64,000 nt of DNA from JAGVSR01 sp963778225 (GCA_963778225.1 CAVZTR010000011.1:1-64000); one strand, 5' to 3'; shown: positions 14,623 through 23,882, counted from the first letter of the stretch. The notes: generated from the letters alone by a model not told the origin. Made by a program: numbers and translations.

Positions 14623-15531
14623 TCACACCTCGATCGTGCCTTCACTGACCCTCACGGAGTGCCCGCCGATACGGACGCCCTCCAGCGCCTGACCATCGAT
14701 CTGCAGAACGAGCGAGACCAGGCTCGGACGCTGCATCTCGAACCCCTGCTCGATAGTCCGCCGATGGGTCCCGTGCGGCAGCCGGTCGAACCGTGCGATG
14801 ACGCCGGCAAAACACACCGCCGCCGATCCCGTCGCCGGATCTTCAGGTACCCCGGCATCCGGTGCGAACATGCGCACATGGAATGATGAGGTCGTATGCT
14901 CGCATTGCCGCGTGTAGAGATAGGCGCCGACGAGTCCCTGCTGCGAGAAAGCCGGGGCCCAATGGCTGCCGTTGACGCGCGCGCGCGCAATCGCCTCCCG
15001 TGAGGCAATCGGCACGAAGGCGAACGCGTTGCCGACCGCATAACAAGCCGGCTTGTGGTTCTCGAACCCGATCTCGCTCGGGATCAACCCTAGCCCCGCC
15101 GCCAGCACATCGACCGGCGGCAGCGTCCCGGCTTCGACGGGCACCTTCGGCGCATCGAACTCCGCAAACGGCGGCTGATCGGTTTTGAGCCGCACGCCGA
15201 CACGCAACGTGCCGATCCCTTCTTCCAGAACGATGAGCGCATCTGCATCCCGCCCCGGCCCGAACTTGTTCTCGGCCAGCAGCGCTGCCGTCCCGACGGT
15301 CGGATGCCCGGCGAATGGCAATTCCTTAACGGGCGTAAAAATCCGGATGCGCGCCGAGTGCGCCGGATTTTCCGCAGGCAGCACGAACACCGTCTCCGAC
15401 AGATTGAACTCGCGCGCAATGGCCTGCATCTGCGCGTCGGTCAGGCCACCGGCGCCTTGCACCACCGCCAGCGGATTGCCGCCGAAGCGCCGGTCTGTAA
15501 ACACATCCAACGTGCTGTAGGAGAGCCGCAT
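14623..15531 (-). CDS. PhzF-family epimerase/isomerase-like protein
   Basis: A 302-residue protein of the PhzF/YddE family, which has two diaminopimelate-epimerase-like halves. Visible are 'LDVFTDRRFGGNPLAVVQGA', the catalytic Glu context 'REFNLSETVFVLP', 'FAGHPTVGTAALL' and in the second half 'EDPATGSAAVCFAGVI'. Known members isomerise small acids (for example PhzF in phenazine synthesis), but for this lineage the substrate is unknown, and no phenazine genes are present. It ends 7 bases from the convergent cytochrome b561 gene. Confidence 0.88.
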   Translation of the reverse strand: MRLSYSTLDVFTDRRFGGNPLAVVQGAGGLTDAQMQAIAREFNLSETVFVLPAENPAHSARIRIFTPVKELPFAGHPTVGTAALLAENKFGPGRDADALIVLEEGIGTLRVGVRLKTDQPPFAEFDAPKVPVEAGTLPPVDVLAAGLGLIPSEIGFENHKPACYAVGNAFAFVPIASREAIARARVNGSHWAPAFSQQGLVGAYLYTRQCEHTTSSFHVRMFAPDAGVPEDPATGSAAVCFAGVIARFDRLPHGTHRRTIEQGFEMQRPSLVSLVLQIDGQALEGVRIGGHSVRVSEGTIEV

Positions 15532-15623
15532 CGTTCCCCGCCTTTTCCGTTCGCGGGTCGGGAATTAGCCCATTCCCCGATGATATCCAAGCCGGGCCTT
15601 CCAAAGATCGGCCTTCCGCCACG

Positions 15624-16379
15624 TCAAACCGGCAGCCGAGCGTGCAAAAGATAGGCGAGCAGCACCTGCGCGTAGGCCGGCACCGGCAGCGCCTCGACCT
15701 CAGCCCACTCCCGCACAGCCACGATCTCGTCCAGTTCCGGCTCTGCCTCCGCCGCGAGCACCTCCCTGATCCGCTGACGCACCGTTTCCGCATCCCCGTC
15801 AGCGACCAGTTCTACCGCGATCGAAATCTGTGCCCCGATCGTCGTGACGAGAAATCCGTCGCGGACCCCGAGTTGCCGTCTGCCAAGACCGGTCTCCTCT
15901 TCGATCTCGCGCAGTACGCTGGCGCTGATATCCACCTCGCCAGCCTCGTCCACATCCCGCTGATCGATGAACCCGCCGGGCAGATAAATCAGCCCTGCAT
16001 TGATGCCCGACTTCTGCCGCCCGAGAAGAATGGCCCCGTCATCGGCCCGGATCAGAGCCGAACCGAACACATCGAACACCGAGCGGTCCGGGCACCCACG
16101 TTCCTTCCAAAACAGAAAAGCCTTGAATTCGACCGGCACCAGCCGCCCGCTGAACCGCCCCGCATGGATCCGATAGCTCGAAAGCATAAAAATGCGGCCG
16201 TTGAAAAGCGTGGCATTCTCCGCCGTCCGCAGCTGCCAGAAGGCATCGATCTCCGCCGCGTGCGCCTCAGCAAACGGCCACGCGTCATGGGTCACGGTGA
16301 GCGTGCACGAGTCCACGTAGCGGACCTGGCCACCAGACTGTCCCGCGCCCTTTGAACTCTCCGAACTGCGCGCTGCCAT
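15624..16379 (-). CDS. NUDIX hydrolase
   Basis: A 251-residue protein with a C-terminal NUDIX domain (about 100-235): 'AGLIYLPGGFIDQRDVDEAG' followed by 'SVLREIEEETGL', the RE-x-x-EE-x-G metal-binding core. The spacing before the RE is longer than the classic 23-residue box because of an insert. The first 95 residues (RYVDSCTLTVTHDAWPFAEA...) are an N-terminal extension seen in some alphaproteobacterial NUDIX proteins of unknown substrate. It lies just after the Cys-loop receptor gene on the same strand (9 bases), likely one transcript. Confidence 0.85.
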   Translation of the reverse strand: MAARSSESSKGAGQSGGQVRYVDSCTLTVTHDAWPFAEAHAAEIDAFWQLRTAENATLFNGRIFMLSSYRIHAGRFSGRLVPVEFKAFLFWKERGCPDRSVFDVFGSALIRADDGAILLGRQKSGINAGLIYLPGGFIDQRDVDEAGEVDISASVLREIEEETGLGRRQLGVRDGFLVTTIGAQISIAVELVADGDAETVRQRIREVLAAEAEPELDEIVAVREWAEVEALPVPAYAQVLLAYLLHARLPV

Positions 16380-16388
16380 GTTGCTTTG

Positions 16389-17450
16389 TCACGAAAGAGA
16401 GAGCGAAACGATCAGTGCGGTAACGGCGGCATAGAACCCGACGACGAACAGGAACCAGGAGCGGTCCACGCGAGCAACCGCCTCGTCGCTGCCATGTTCC
16501 CCGTCGCGCCACGAAGCCCGCACCACCCGCAGCAAAACAAGAAGAATGAAGGCATAGGAGGCCAGGTAAATCTTGTCGATCATCGTCAAGTAATCGACAT
16601 CTGCCTGCCCCCGCCCCGTGGCGAGTTGGAGGGCGACCAACGTCAGCAGCAACGTGAGAAGCGCCGTGACGCTGAGACCCACACGAGCATCGATATACGC
16701 GGGTCGTACCCAGAGGATCATACCGGCACAAGCCAGGATCAGAAGAATAGGTAAGAACGTTTTAACCGACAGAGCCGTCAGCGGCCGTTCGATCGGAATG
16801 ATGAGTTTCGCTCGCGAATAGGCTTCGAAATCGCCGACCGTCGGATTGCCAAAGTTCGTCGGATAGACGTGTTCGACGATCTCCATTCGCGCCGGCCCTA
16901 GCCGAAAGCCCGCCACATAAATCTCCGGCGAGATGGTCAACGGCGTTTTGTCTGCGACGTACGTTAGAAACTTCGAACCCAATTCGGAATCTTCCAGATC
17001 GACGACGAGTTCCTGCTTGTCGAAGGGATAATTGCCAAGCGCCAGTTTGGTCGAGAACCTTCCCTGATTGCGCACCACGGCATACAAGGTGCCGTCAGGC
17101 AAAACCTTCGGGGGCTCATAGATCTGATCGCGCACGTGAGCGTTCGGCGCGAAGCGGTTCATGAACTCCAGTGATTTTGAGGGATCGATCGATGTGTCGG
17201 TCCAACGGAACCAGACATAGACATCGACCGCGTAGCTCTGGGTGCGGAAGTCGATTTCCTGGATGTCGTTGATAAACGCACCGATCACGACCCGCTGCGG
17301 GTCTGTCTTCGTAGCGGAAGTGACTTCGGAGGACGAGCCGGCGAACGAAGGCTTTCCGGCAGAAAACAGAACGGCCATTGCTATAGTCAGTGCCAGAGCG
17401 ACAAGCCGGATCACGTGCGCCCGTGGAGGGAACGCGGAAACAAAACGCAT
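16389..17450 (-). CDS. Prokaryotic Cys-loop (pentameric ligand-gated) channel homologue
   Basis: A 353-residue inner-membrane protein. Signal peptide (1-38), then an extracytoplasmic beta-sandwich domain (about 45-230): 'VIGAFINDIQEIDFRTQSYA', 'VDVYVWFRWTDTSIDPS', 'LGNYPFDKQELVVDLEDSEL'. Four membrane helices follow, beginning 'LSVKTFLPILLILACAGMIL' and ending 'WFLFVVGFYAAVTALIVSLS'. This is the GLIC/ELIC-type plan: no large M3-M4 loop, and the two loop cysteines of animal receptors are absent. The 'FPFD' region reads YPFDKQ. The ligand is unknown. ATG 17450 is chosen because GGAGTGAGAAG precedes it. Confidence 0.85.
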   Translation of the reverse strand: MRFVSAFPPRAHVIRLVALALTIAMAVLFSAGKPSFAGSSSEVTSATKTDPQRVVIGAFINDIQEIDFRTQSYAVDVYVWFRWTDTSIDPSKSLEFMNRFAPNAHVRDQIYEPPKVLPDGTLYAVVRNQGRFSTKLALGNYPFDKQELVVDLEDSELGSKFLTYVADKTPLTISPEIYVAGFRLGPARMEIVEHVYPTNFGNPTVGDFEAYSRAKLIIPIERPLTALSVKTFLPILLILACAGMILWVRPAYIDARVGLSVTALLTLLLTLVALQLATGRGQADVDYLTMIDKIYLASYAFILLVLLRVVRASWRDGEHGSDEAVARVDRSWFLFVVGFYAAVTALIVSLSLS

Positions 17451-17612
17451 TTGGCTTCTCACTCCGGAAATCGGTTCTCGCCGCCAACAGCTGGCGGCCG
17501 GTCAATAGCGGCACAATTATTATTTGGCCAGCTAAGCGTTAGCGCCTTAGAGCTGCCATGGGCAATTCCGAAATGGACAGCGGCACGCAAAGGACAACAG
17601 CATGCTTTTCGG

Positions 17613-18872
17613 ATGGCTATTCGGATGAGCGGCGCATTAGACCTGCGGGTTGGTTTCCTGGCAGCGCTGATCCTGGCCGGTCATTCCGGGACGACCCAGG
17701 CCAATCCCGCGGCCCCGGCGGCCGTCACCGAGGCGGGTGCCGTAGCCTCGCCCCTCGGGCCGCTACCGGCTGGTTGGACTGTCGCGCTCACGGACGTCAT
17801 CGCCATCTACTCGGCCCCCTCGGACGACGGTAGCGTTACCATCGTCGCCCCGCCGACAATGGCTGTCGAAGGCGACATCCGCTCCGCCATCATCGAACGT
17901 GCACCGGCTCTCATTGAAGACCTGTTCGGCGAAGCGCGACCGGCCGGCGAGCCCGTTCCCCTGCCCGCATCGGAGGCCGTTGCCCCCGGCCTCTTGGTTC
18001 CACTGGTCGTCGCTCTTGAAGATGGCAGCGAAGCGCGGATCGAAGCCACCGGCTATCCTCTGCCCGGCAATCGTCTGCAACTCTTTCTCGTCGCGCTGCC
18101 GTCAGCGATGGCCGACAGCAATTCAGCCGTAAAATCCGCACGCACGCTCATCGAGCAATGGCGTGCGTCAGGCCTCGCCGTCACCGAAAAGCTTACCTCG
18201 CAGGTCGTTGCGCCGCCGGAGCCGCGCGCCGGTGACGACTCGACCGACGCCGCCGCGACGCCCCAACAGAACCCAGTGCCGCCGATCGCTGACAGCCAAG
18301 ACCAGCAGAGCCCCGACGAACAGGTCGAAAACGTCATCTACTTCCTGCGCTACGCGTTTGACGGTGCCAATCCCGCCGCAGCCGGCGAGCCTGCCGCGAC
18401 CACGGCACTCCTGTTGAAAGATGGACGTGTGTTCGAAGGCGAATCTCGCGCACCGGCCGCGTTCGACCCTGCCAGCCGCCCTCCCGGAAGTGCCGGAACC
18501 GGCCGCTGGCAGCGCGATGGAGAGGCCTATGCGCTGGCGTTCTCGGACGGCACGCAAGGCACGGCCGTCGCTGGACCGGCCAAGACGTTTCCCGCCCCTG
18601 CGGCGATGGCGTTCGCCGGGACCTATCGCGCGATTGGAGGGCCCGCCACCGATCTCCTGCCCGACCAAATTGATTTCTACCCAGACGGAAGTCTGTTGCT
18701 GAAATCACCAGACCGCGTCCTCGGCGGCTCATACGAGATCACCCAGCGCACCGTCCGCCTGGCAGCCGATGGGCAACGCACCACGCAATTTCTGTTCGGC
18801 TTCCGCGGAGACTTGGAGGAACCGGAACTTCTCATTCTGGGCAATCGCATTTACGAGCGCACGGAGACCTGA
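17613..18872 (+). CDS. Hypothetical exported protein
   Basis: About 419 residues; start uncertain (ATG 17613 or 17625; the frame is open further upstream but has no coding character). A signal peptide (LRVGFLAALILAGHSGTTQA) is followed by an alpha/beta N-terminal region (about 45-190) with 'GWTVALTDVIAIYSAPSDDG', a Pro/Gln/Asp-rich linker and a C-terminal beta-rich region with 'LLLKDGRVFEGESRAP' and 'GGSYEITQRTVRLAADGQRT'. No family recognised. It ends at a strong bidirectional terminator shared with ilvC. Confidence 0.6.
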   Translation: MAIRMSGALDLRVGFLAALILAGHSGTTQANPAAPAAVTEAGAVASPLGPLPAGWTVALTDVIAIYSAPSDDGSVTIVAPPTMAVEGDIRSAIIERAPALIEDLFGEARPAGEPVPLPASEAVAPGLLVPLVVALEDGSEARIEATGYPLPGNRLQLFLVALPSAMADSNSAVKSARTLIEQWRASGLAVTEKLTSQVVAPPEPRAGDDSTDAAATPQQNPVPPIADSQDQQSPDEQVENVIYFLRYAFDGANPAAAGEPAATTALLLKDGRVFEGESRAPAAFDPASRPPGSAGTGRWQRDGEAYALAFSDGTQGTAVAGPAKTFPAPAAMAFAGTYRAIGGPATDLLPDQIDFYPDGSLLLKSPDRVLGGSYEITQRTVRLAADGQRTTQFLFGFRGDLEEPELLILGNRIYERTET

Positions 18873-18881
18873 CGCAAAAAA

Positions 18882-18907
18882 GCCCGCAGACGCTACCGTC
18901 TGCGGGC
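18882..18907. terminator. Bidirectional intrinsic terminator
   Basis: Perfect 11-bp stem GCCCGCAGACG / CGTCTGCGGGC with loop CTAC. It is flanked by AAAAAA on the left and TTTCT on the right, so it can stop both the rightward hypothetical gene and leftward ilvC transcription. Confidence 0.92.
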
Positions 18908-18935
18908 TTTCTAATGAGGTCTTCGGAGCGCAGGT

Positions 18936-19955
18936 TCAGTTGCGGCCCTTGTCGACGAGCTTGTTCTTGCCGATCCAAGGCATCATCGCACGCAGCTTCG
19001 CCCCGACCTCTTCGATCTGGTGCGCATCGTTGTTGCGGCGCGTGGCTTTGAAGCTCGGCTGCCCGGCCTTGCACTCGAGCATCCAGTCGCGCGTGAAGCG
19101 GCCCTGCTGAATGTCCGTGAGTACGCGCTTCATTTCCGCCTTCGTCTCCGGCGTGATGATGCGCGGGCCGGTGACGTACTCACCGTACTCCGCCGTGTTC
19201 GAGATCGAGTAGTTCATGTTTGCGATGCCGCCTTCGTAGATCAGGTCCACGATCAGCTTCACTTCGTGCAGGCACTCGAAGTAGGCCATCTCCGGCGCAT
19301 AACCGGCTTCCACCAGCGTCTCGAAGCCGGCGCGGATCAGTTCGACGAGACCGCCGCACAGCACCGCCTGCTCACCGAACAGGTCCGTCTCGCACTCTTC
19401 CTTGAAGGTCGTCTCGATCACGCCCGAACGTCCGCCGCCGACGCCCGATGCGTACGACAGGAACAATTCATGCGCGTTGCCCGACTTGTTCTGGTGGATC
19501 GCAATCAGGCACGGCACGCCGCCACCCTTCAGGTACTCGCCACGCACCGTGTGTCCGGGACCCTTCGGCGCCACCATGCCGACGTCGAGATCCTCGCGCG
19601 GCTCGATCAGATTGAAATGCACGTTGAGGCCGTGCGCGAACATCAGCGCCGCGCCCTTCTTCATGTTGGCGTGCAGATGATCGCGGTAGATGTCCGCCTG
19701 CAATTCGTCCGGCGTCAGCATCATGATCACGTCGGCCCACTTGGCCGCTTCCGCGACGTCGAGAACCTTGAGGCCTTCTTTCTCAGCCTTTGCCGCCGAG
19801 GCCGAGCCCTTGCGCAGCGCGATCGCCACATCCTTGATGCCGCTGTCGCGCAGGTTCAGCGCATGCGCATGTCCCTGGCTTCCATATCCGACGATGGCGA
19901 CCTTCTTGGTCTTGATCAGGTTCAGGTCGGCATCACGATCATAATAGACGCGCAT
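18936..19955 (-). CDS. ilvC: Ketol-acid reductoisomerase
   Basis: Class I enzyme (339 residues, standard length) converting acetolactate or acetohydroxybutyrate to the dihydroxy acid with NADPH and Mg2+ in valine and isoleucine synthesis. Starts 'MRVYYDRDADLNLIKTKKVA'; Rossmann motif 'VAIVGYGSQGHAHALNLRDS'; metal ligands in 'FGEQAVLCGGLVELI' and 'ECLHEVKLIVDLIYEGGI'. The open frame extends to 20006, but family members begin at this Met and GAAGAGAGAGCCC precedes it. ilvN and ilvB lie just upstream on the same strand, separated by a convergent lipoprotein gene. Confidence 0.97.
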   Translation of the reverse strand: MRVYYDRDADLNLIKTKKVAIVGYGSQGHAHALNLRDSGIKDVAIALRKGSASAAKAEKEGLKVLDVAEAAKWADVIMMLTPDELQADIYRDHLHANMKKGAALMFAHGLNVHFNLIEPREDLDVGMVAPKGPGHTVRGEYLKGGGVPCLIAIHQNKSGNAHELFLSYASGVGGGRSGVIETTFKEECETDLFGEQAVLCGGLVELIRAGFETLVEAGYAPEMAYFECLHEVKLIVDLIYEGGIANMNYSISNTAEYGEYVTGPRIITPETKAEMKRVLTDIQQGRFTRDWMLECKAGQPSFKATRRNNDAHQIEEVGAKLRAMMPWIGKNKLVDKGRN

Positions 19956-20289
19956 GGGCTCTCTCTTCGGTCTCTTCGCTTCAAATTCGCTTCCGCCGCC
20001 ACTCATGGCTCAGACGGACTGCACGGCATCCCGCGCTGGTCACGGGCTGTACGGATGACGGGATAGGGGCAACGGCCGCAGCCGGTCCCTGGAATGGCGG
20101 GCGGACGTTACACCCCGCCTCGCGGCAGCGGCAACGCCTCCGGACCGCGGCCGCCTGCGACAAAGCCGTTGCGGCCAATGCGCGGCGTCACGCTGCATCC
20201 GGCGCATCCCTTATCGCGCGGTTAACGGAACTGCAACCGGAGTTGCGTTAAGCCTCTCCCCTCAGTTCAGCCTCTATTAGGTTAGAGCC
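19956..20289. other. Intergenic upstream of ilvC
   Basis: About 330 bases between two divergent starts (ilvC leftward, DUF1190 gene rightward). I looked for a Leu/Val/Ile-rich leader peptide before ilvC and saw none. No confident promoter could be chosen. Confidence 0.4.
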
Positions 20290-20775
20290 ATGCCCCGTTT
20301 CGCAAAGTCCCGCACCCTCGCCGCCCTCGCGTCTGCCCTCGCCCTTGCCGGCTGCGGCAAATCCGGAACGCCGAAGGAAAAAGTCGAGGTGAAGCAGTAC
20401 ATCGTCGTCTCAGCCGTCGATTGCGCCGATAACACCGGCCTCCCCTTCGAGACCTGCATCGAGGTCTTGCAGACGGCCATCGACGCCCATGACAAAGCCG
20501 CCACGACCTATTCCAAGATCGAGGCCTGCGAGAAATCCGAAGGCGCAGACCGTTGCGACCGGATTGGCGAGAAAAGCTACCGCGCGCGCGTCACCGCTTT
20601 CCAGATCACGATGTCGGAGAAGCCGACAGCGCTCCCGCTCTACGCCGGCAAGGCCGCAACCGCCGGGTTCCGCACGTCCAGCAACGTCGAGATCTCGGCC
20701 GAAGCCGACACCTTCATCTTTACGAAGAGCGCAGCCGACGCCGCCCACCTCCACATCGCCGAGAAGAAGAGCTGA
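20290..20775 (+). CDS. DUF1190-like lipoprotein
   Basis: A 161-residue lipoprotein: signal sequence with lipobox 'LALAGCGK' (Cys22). The mature region contains paired Cys segments 'SAVDCADNTGLPFETCIEVL' and 'KIEACEKSEGADRCDRIGEK', the pattern of the DUF1190 (YgiB-like) family, whose function is unknown. It sits between ilvN and ilvC in the opposite orientation, so it has its own promoter. Confidence 0.65.
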   Translation: MPRFAKSRTLAALASALALAGCGKSGTPKEKVEVKQYIVVSAVDCADNTGLPFETCIEVLQTAIDAHDKAATTYSKIEACEKSEGADRCDRIGEKSYRARVTAFQITMSEKPTALPLYAGKAATAGFRTSSNVEISAEADTFIFTKSAADAAHLHIAEKKS

Positions 20776-20816
20776 GCCACGCCGGCCAACCTAGCCGGCG
20801 CGCGCAACGGCGCTGC

Positions 20817-21365
20817 CTACATCGCCGCCGCGCCGCGACCGATCGCAGCCACGCCCGTCCGGCTGACTTCCACAAGTCCCAGTTCCCGCATCAGGCCGAT
20901 GAAGGTCTCGATCTTCGACGCCTTGCCCGTGATCTCGAACACGAAGTGCTCGGTCGACGTATCGACCACCTGCGCGCGGAAAATCTCGGCCATCCGCAGC
21001 GCTTCGATCCGCTTCTCACCCTTGCCGGCCACCTTCACCAGCGCCAGTTCGCGCTCAAGCGACACGCCCTCGCCCGTCAGATCGCGCACCCGGTGCACCG
21101 GCACCAGCCGTTCCAGCTGATGCTTGATCTGCTCGATCACGGCCGGCGTGCCCCGCGTCACGATCGTGATCCGCGACACATGCTTCTCGTGCTCCGTCTC
21201 CGTCACGGTCAGGCTGTCGATGTTGTAGCCGCGCGCCGTGAACAGGCCGATGACGCGCGCGAGCACGCCCGGTTCGTTGTCCACGATCACCGATAGCGTG
21301 CGCGAAACCACGTCCTGCGCGATGCCGGGGCCGACGTAATGGCTCTGCGGATTGGGATTTGCCAT
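20817..21365 (-). CDS. ilvN: Acetolactate synthase regulatory (small) subunit
   Basis: A 182-residue ACT-domain subunit, also called ilvH. It binds valine and confers feedback inhibition on the IlvB catalytic subunit. ACT motif 'LSVIVDNEPGVLARVIGLFT', 'GYNIDSLTVTETEHEKHVSR', then the second domain 'LVKVAGKGEKRIEALRMAEI' and 'FVFEITGKASKIETFIGLM'. It starts 5 bases after the stop of the small exported protein that follows ilvB, giving the order ilvB - orf - ilvN. Confidence 0.96.
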   Translation of the reverse strand: MANPNPQSHYVGPGIAQDVVSRTLSVIVDNEPGVLARVIGLFTARGYNIDSLTVTETEHEKHVSRITIVTRGTPAVIEQIKHQLERLVPVHRVRDLTGEGVSLERELALVKVAGKGEKRIEALRMAEIFRAQVVDTSTEHFVFEITGKASKIETFIGLMRELGLVEVSRTGVAAIGRGAAAM

Positions 21366-21370
21366 GGGTC

Positions 21371-21967
21371 TCAGTTCTTCTCTTTGCTCTTGTCCGTCTC
21401 GTCGAACTTGCCGCCGAGCGCATCCATCTCCGCCGCCGCGTTCGGAAACACCGTTCTCAGGAAAATCGGCAGCCCGACTTTGTCGACTTCGCTTTGAAAT
21501 GCCGTGGCATCCGCCGCGCTGACTTTATACTGCTGGAACGCCGCCACTACGCGACGGCCCATCGCCTGCGCCAGCTGATCGGCCGTCGGCGCGCCCATTT
21601 TCCGCAGCCGTTCAGGCGGCAATCGCCCGTAGATCCGCGTCAGCAGTTTCGTTTCCATGTAGTCCTGCGCGATACACGCCTCGAACGCCGCCGAATACGC
21701 CGATGCGAGCCCGTGCGTGCGATAGCAGGCGTCGATGTGCTTGATCGCCGCTTCCGCGCCGCGCGTCCGCTGGATGAGCCCGATCCGCTCCGCCGCTTCC
21801 TTGATGTTCGCCGCCCGGTCCCAGGTAATCGCCACGCTCGGCGGAGCGCCCTCGGCCGCCGGAGGCTGAGCCGGAGCCGGTGCAGCCGTTTGCGCTCCCG
21901 CAGCAACACTCCAGGTGGCAGCAGCGACCATTATGGCAAAACCGGCGGCAGTCCGGGCCAGAATCAC
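21371..21967 (-). CDS. Hypothetical exported protein within the ilvBN operon
   Basis: About 198 residues from a GTG that overlaps the ilvB stop by four bases (GTGA), the usual sign of translational coupling; Met at 21931 is an alternative start. Signal peptide 'LARTAAGFAIMVAAATWSVA' ends near AGA-QT, then a Pro/Ala-rich stretch and a helical domain with 'ERIGLIQRTRGAEAAIKHID' and 'CYRTHGLASAYSAAFEACIA'. No family recognised. An exported protein between ilvB and ilvN is unusual; the arrangement suggests shared regulation only. Confidence 0.65.
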   Translation of the reverse strand: MILARTAAGFAIMVAAATWSVAAGAQTAAPAPAQPPAAEGAPPSVAITWDRAANIKEAAERIGLIQRTRGAEAAIKHIDACYRTHGLASAYSAAFEACIAQDYMETKLLTRIYGRLPPERLRKMGAPTADQLAQAMGRRVVAAFQQYKVSAADATAFQSEVDKVGLPIFLRTVFPNAAAEMDALGGKFDETDKSKEKN

Positions 21968-23727
21968 ACCAGCACCTTGCCTTCCTTGCCGATGGCCTTC
22001 TCGATCGCCTCTTCGCTCGCTTCTCCGAGAAGCATCTCGTTGTGCGCCTTGCCGGACGGAATCATCGGGAAGCAGTTGGCGAGCTTGGCCACGCGGCAAT
22101 CGAAGATCGTCGGCACCTTGGTGTTGACCATGTCGAGGATCGCTTCGTCCAGATCATCGGGATGCTCGCAGCGCATACCGCGCCAGCCGTACGCCTCCGC
22201 CAGCTTCACGAAGTCCGGCAGGCTCTCGGTATAGCTGTGCGACAGCCGGTTGCCATGCAGCAGCTGCTGCCACTGCCGCACCATGCCCATGTACTCGTTG
22301 TTGAGGATGAACACCTTGACCGGCAGATTGAACTGCACCGCCGTCGAACACTCCTGAATGTTCATCAGGATCGACGCATCGCCCGCGATGTCGATGACGA
22401 GCGACTTGGGATGCGCCAGCTGCGCACCGATCGCCGCCGGCAGGCCATAGCCCATCGTGCCCAGACCACCCGACGTCATCCACCGGTTCGGCTCTTCGAA
22501 GTTGTAATACTGAGCCGCCCACATCTGATGCTGTCCGACTTCCGTCGTGATGTAGGTGTCGCGGTCCTTGGTCAGCTCATAAAGACGCTGGCACGCATAC
22601 TGCGGCATGATCACGTCCTTCGCGTTCTTGAAGGACAGAGACTTTTTCGCGCGCCAACCGTCGATCTGCTTCCACCACGTCTTGATGGCAGCCTTGTCGA
22701 TCTGCGGCGCTTTCTGCTTCCAGATCCGCAGCATTTCTTCGAGCACATAGGCGCAGTCGCCCACGATCGGAATGTCGACGCGCACGTTCTTGTTGATCGA
22801 CGACGGATCGATATCGACGTGGATCTTCTTCGAATGCGGCGAGAACGCATCCAGGCGTCCGGTGATGCGATCGTCGAACCGCGCCCCGATGTTGATCATC
22901 ACGTCGCAATCGTGCATCGCCCAGTTGGCTTCGTAGGTGCCGTGCATGCCGAGCATGCCGAGCCACTGCTTGTCGGACGCCGGATAAGCGCCAAGACCCA
23001 TCAGCGTCGATGTGATCGGATAGCCCGTAAGCCGCACGAGTTCGCGCAGCAGCTGGCTCGCCTTCGGACCAGCATTAATGACGCCGCCGCCCGTGTAGAA
23101 CACCGGCCGCTTCGCCGATGCGATGAGATCGACGGCCTCCGCGACGGGTCCGGCATCGGGCTTGAGTTTGGGTCGGTAGGTCTTGTGCGCGACGTTCGAC
23201 GGCCCGGTATAGTTGCCGGCCTTGAACTGGATGTCCTTCGGAATATCGACCACCACCGGACCCGGCCGGCCGGAGCGCGCGATATAGAACGCCTCGTGCA
23301 GCACGCGCGCGAGATCGTTCACGTCTTTTACCAGCCAGTTGTGTTTCGTGCATGGCCGCGTGATGCCGACCGTATCGCACTCCTGGAAGGCATCGTTGCC
23401 GATCAGATGCGTCGGCACCTGGCCCGTGATGCAGACGAGCGGGATGCTATCCATCAGCGCGTCGGTGAGCCCCGTCACCGCGTTGGTGGCGCCCGGTCCC
23501 GACGTCACCAGCACGACGCCGACCTTGCCCGTCGAGCGCGCGTAGCCCTCCGCCGCATGAACCGCGCCGCCCTCCTGGCGCACGAGAATGTGCTGGACCT
23601 TATCCTGCTGGAACAGCTCGTCGTAGATGGGCAGAACCGCGCCGCCCGGATAGCCGAAGATATGTTCGACACCCTGGTCCACCAGCGCCTTCACAACCAT
23701 TTCGGCGCCCGTCATCGTCCGTGCCAT
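21964..23727 (-). CDS. ilvB: Acetolactate synthase catalytic (large) subunit
   Basis: Thiamine-diphosphate enzyme of 587 residues (standard) joining two pyruvates, or pyruvate and 2-oxobutyrate. N-terminal 'GAEMVVKALVDQGVEHIFGY', catalytic Glu in 'LVRQEGGAVHAAEGYAR', FAD domain in the middle, and the ThDP motif 'DIAGDASILMNIQE ... ILNNEYMGMVRQWQ'. Together with ilvN, ilvC, leuA and cimA it makes branched-chain amino-acid synthesis the dominant pathway of the window. Confidence 0.97.
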   Translation of the reverse strand: MARTMTGAEMVVKALVDQGVEHIFGYPGGAVLPIYDELFQQDKVQHILVRQEGGAVHAAEGYARSTGKVGVVLVTSGPGATNAVTGLTDALMDSIPLVCITGQVPTHLIGNDAFQECDTVGITRPCTKHNWLVKDVNDLARVLHEAFYIARSGRPGPVVVDIPKDIQFKAGNYTGPSNVAHKTYRPKLKPDAGPVAEAVDLIASAKRPVFYTGGGVINAGPKASQLLRELVRLTGYPITSTLMGLGAYPASDKQWLGMLGMHGTYEANWAMHDCDVMINIGARFDDRITGRLDAFSPHSKKIHVDIDPSSINKNVRVDIPIVGDCAYVLEEMLRIWKQKAPQIDKAAIKTWWKQIDGWRAKKSLSFKNAKDVIMPQYACQRLYELTKDRDTYITTEVGQHQMWAAQYYNFEEPNRWMTSGGLGTMGYGLPAAIGAQLAHPKSLVIDIAGDASILMNIQECSTAVQFNLPVKVFILNNEYMGMVRQWQQLLHGNRLSHSYTESLPDFVKLAEAYGWRGMRCEHPDDLDEAILDMVNTKVPTIFDCRVAKLANCFPMIPSGKAHNEMLLGEASEEAIEKAIGKEGKVLV

Positions 23728-23806
23728 CGTCGAGCCTCATATTCGAAAAGCAGCAAGCCCCCTCGCCGTCGCCCACAGGGCGGAACGACCAGATTGAAGG
23801 TGGCGC

Positions 23807-23835
23807 AACCTAAGGGCCTCAGTGTGCCCGGTCAA
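23807..23835 (-). promoter_or_regulatory. Putative sigma-70 promoter of ilvB
   Basis: On the minus strand a -35 TTGACC (23830-23835) and a -10 TAGGTT (23807-23812) stand 17 bases apart, about 80 bases before the ilvB ATG. The -35 is near consensus, the -10 is moderate. No attenuator peptide is visible between it and ilvB. Confidence 0.4.
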
Positions 23836-23882
23836 GGTAACTGATAAATAAATGCGACGTTGAAAGCGCCAATTCTTTTCAT

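Noticed and set aside
21880..23844. 654-codon open frame antisense to ilvB
   Set aside because: Same GC-skew artefact; the His/Arg-rich translation matches no family, and ilvB on the other strand is certain.
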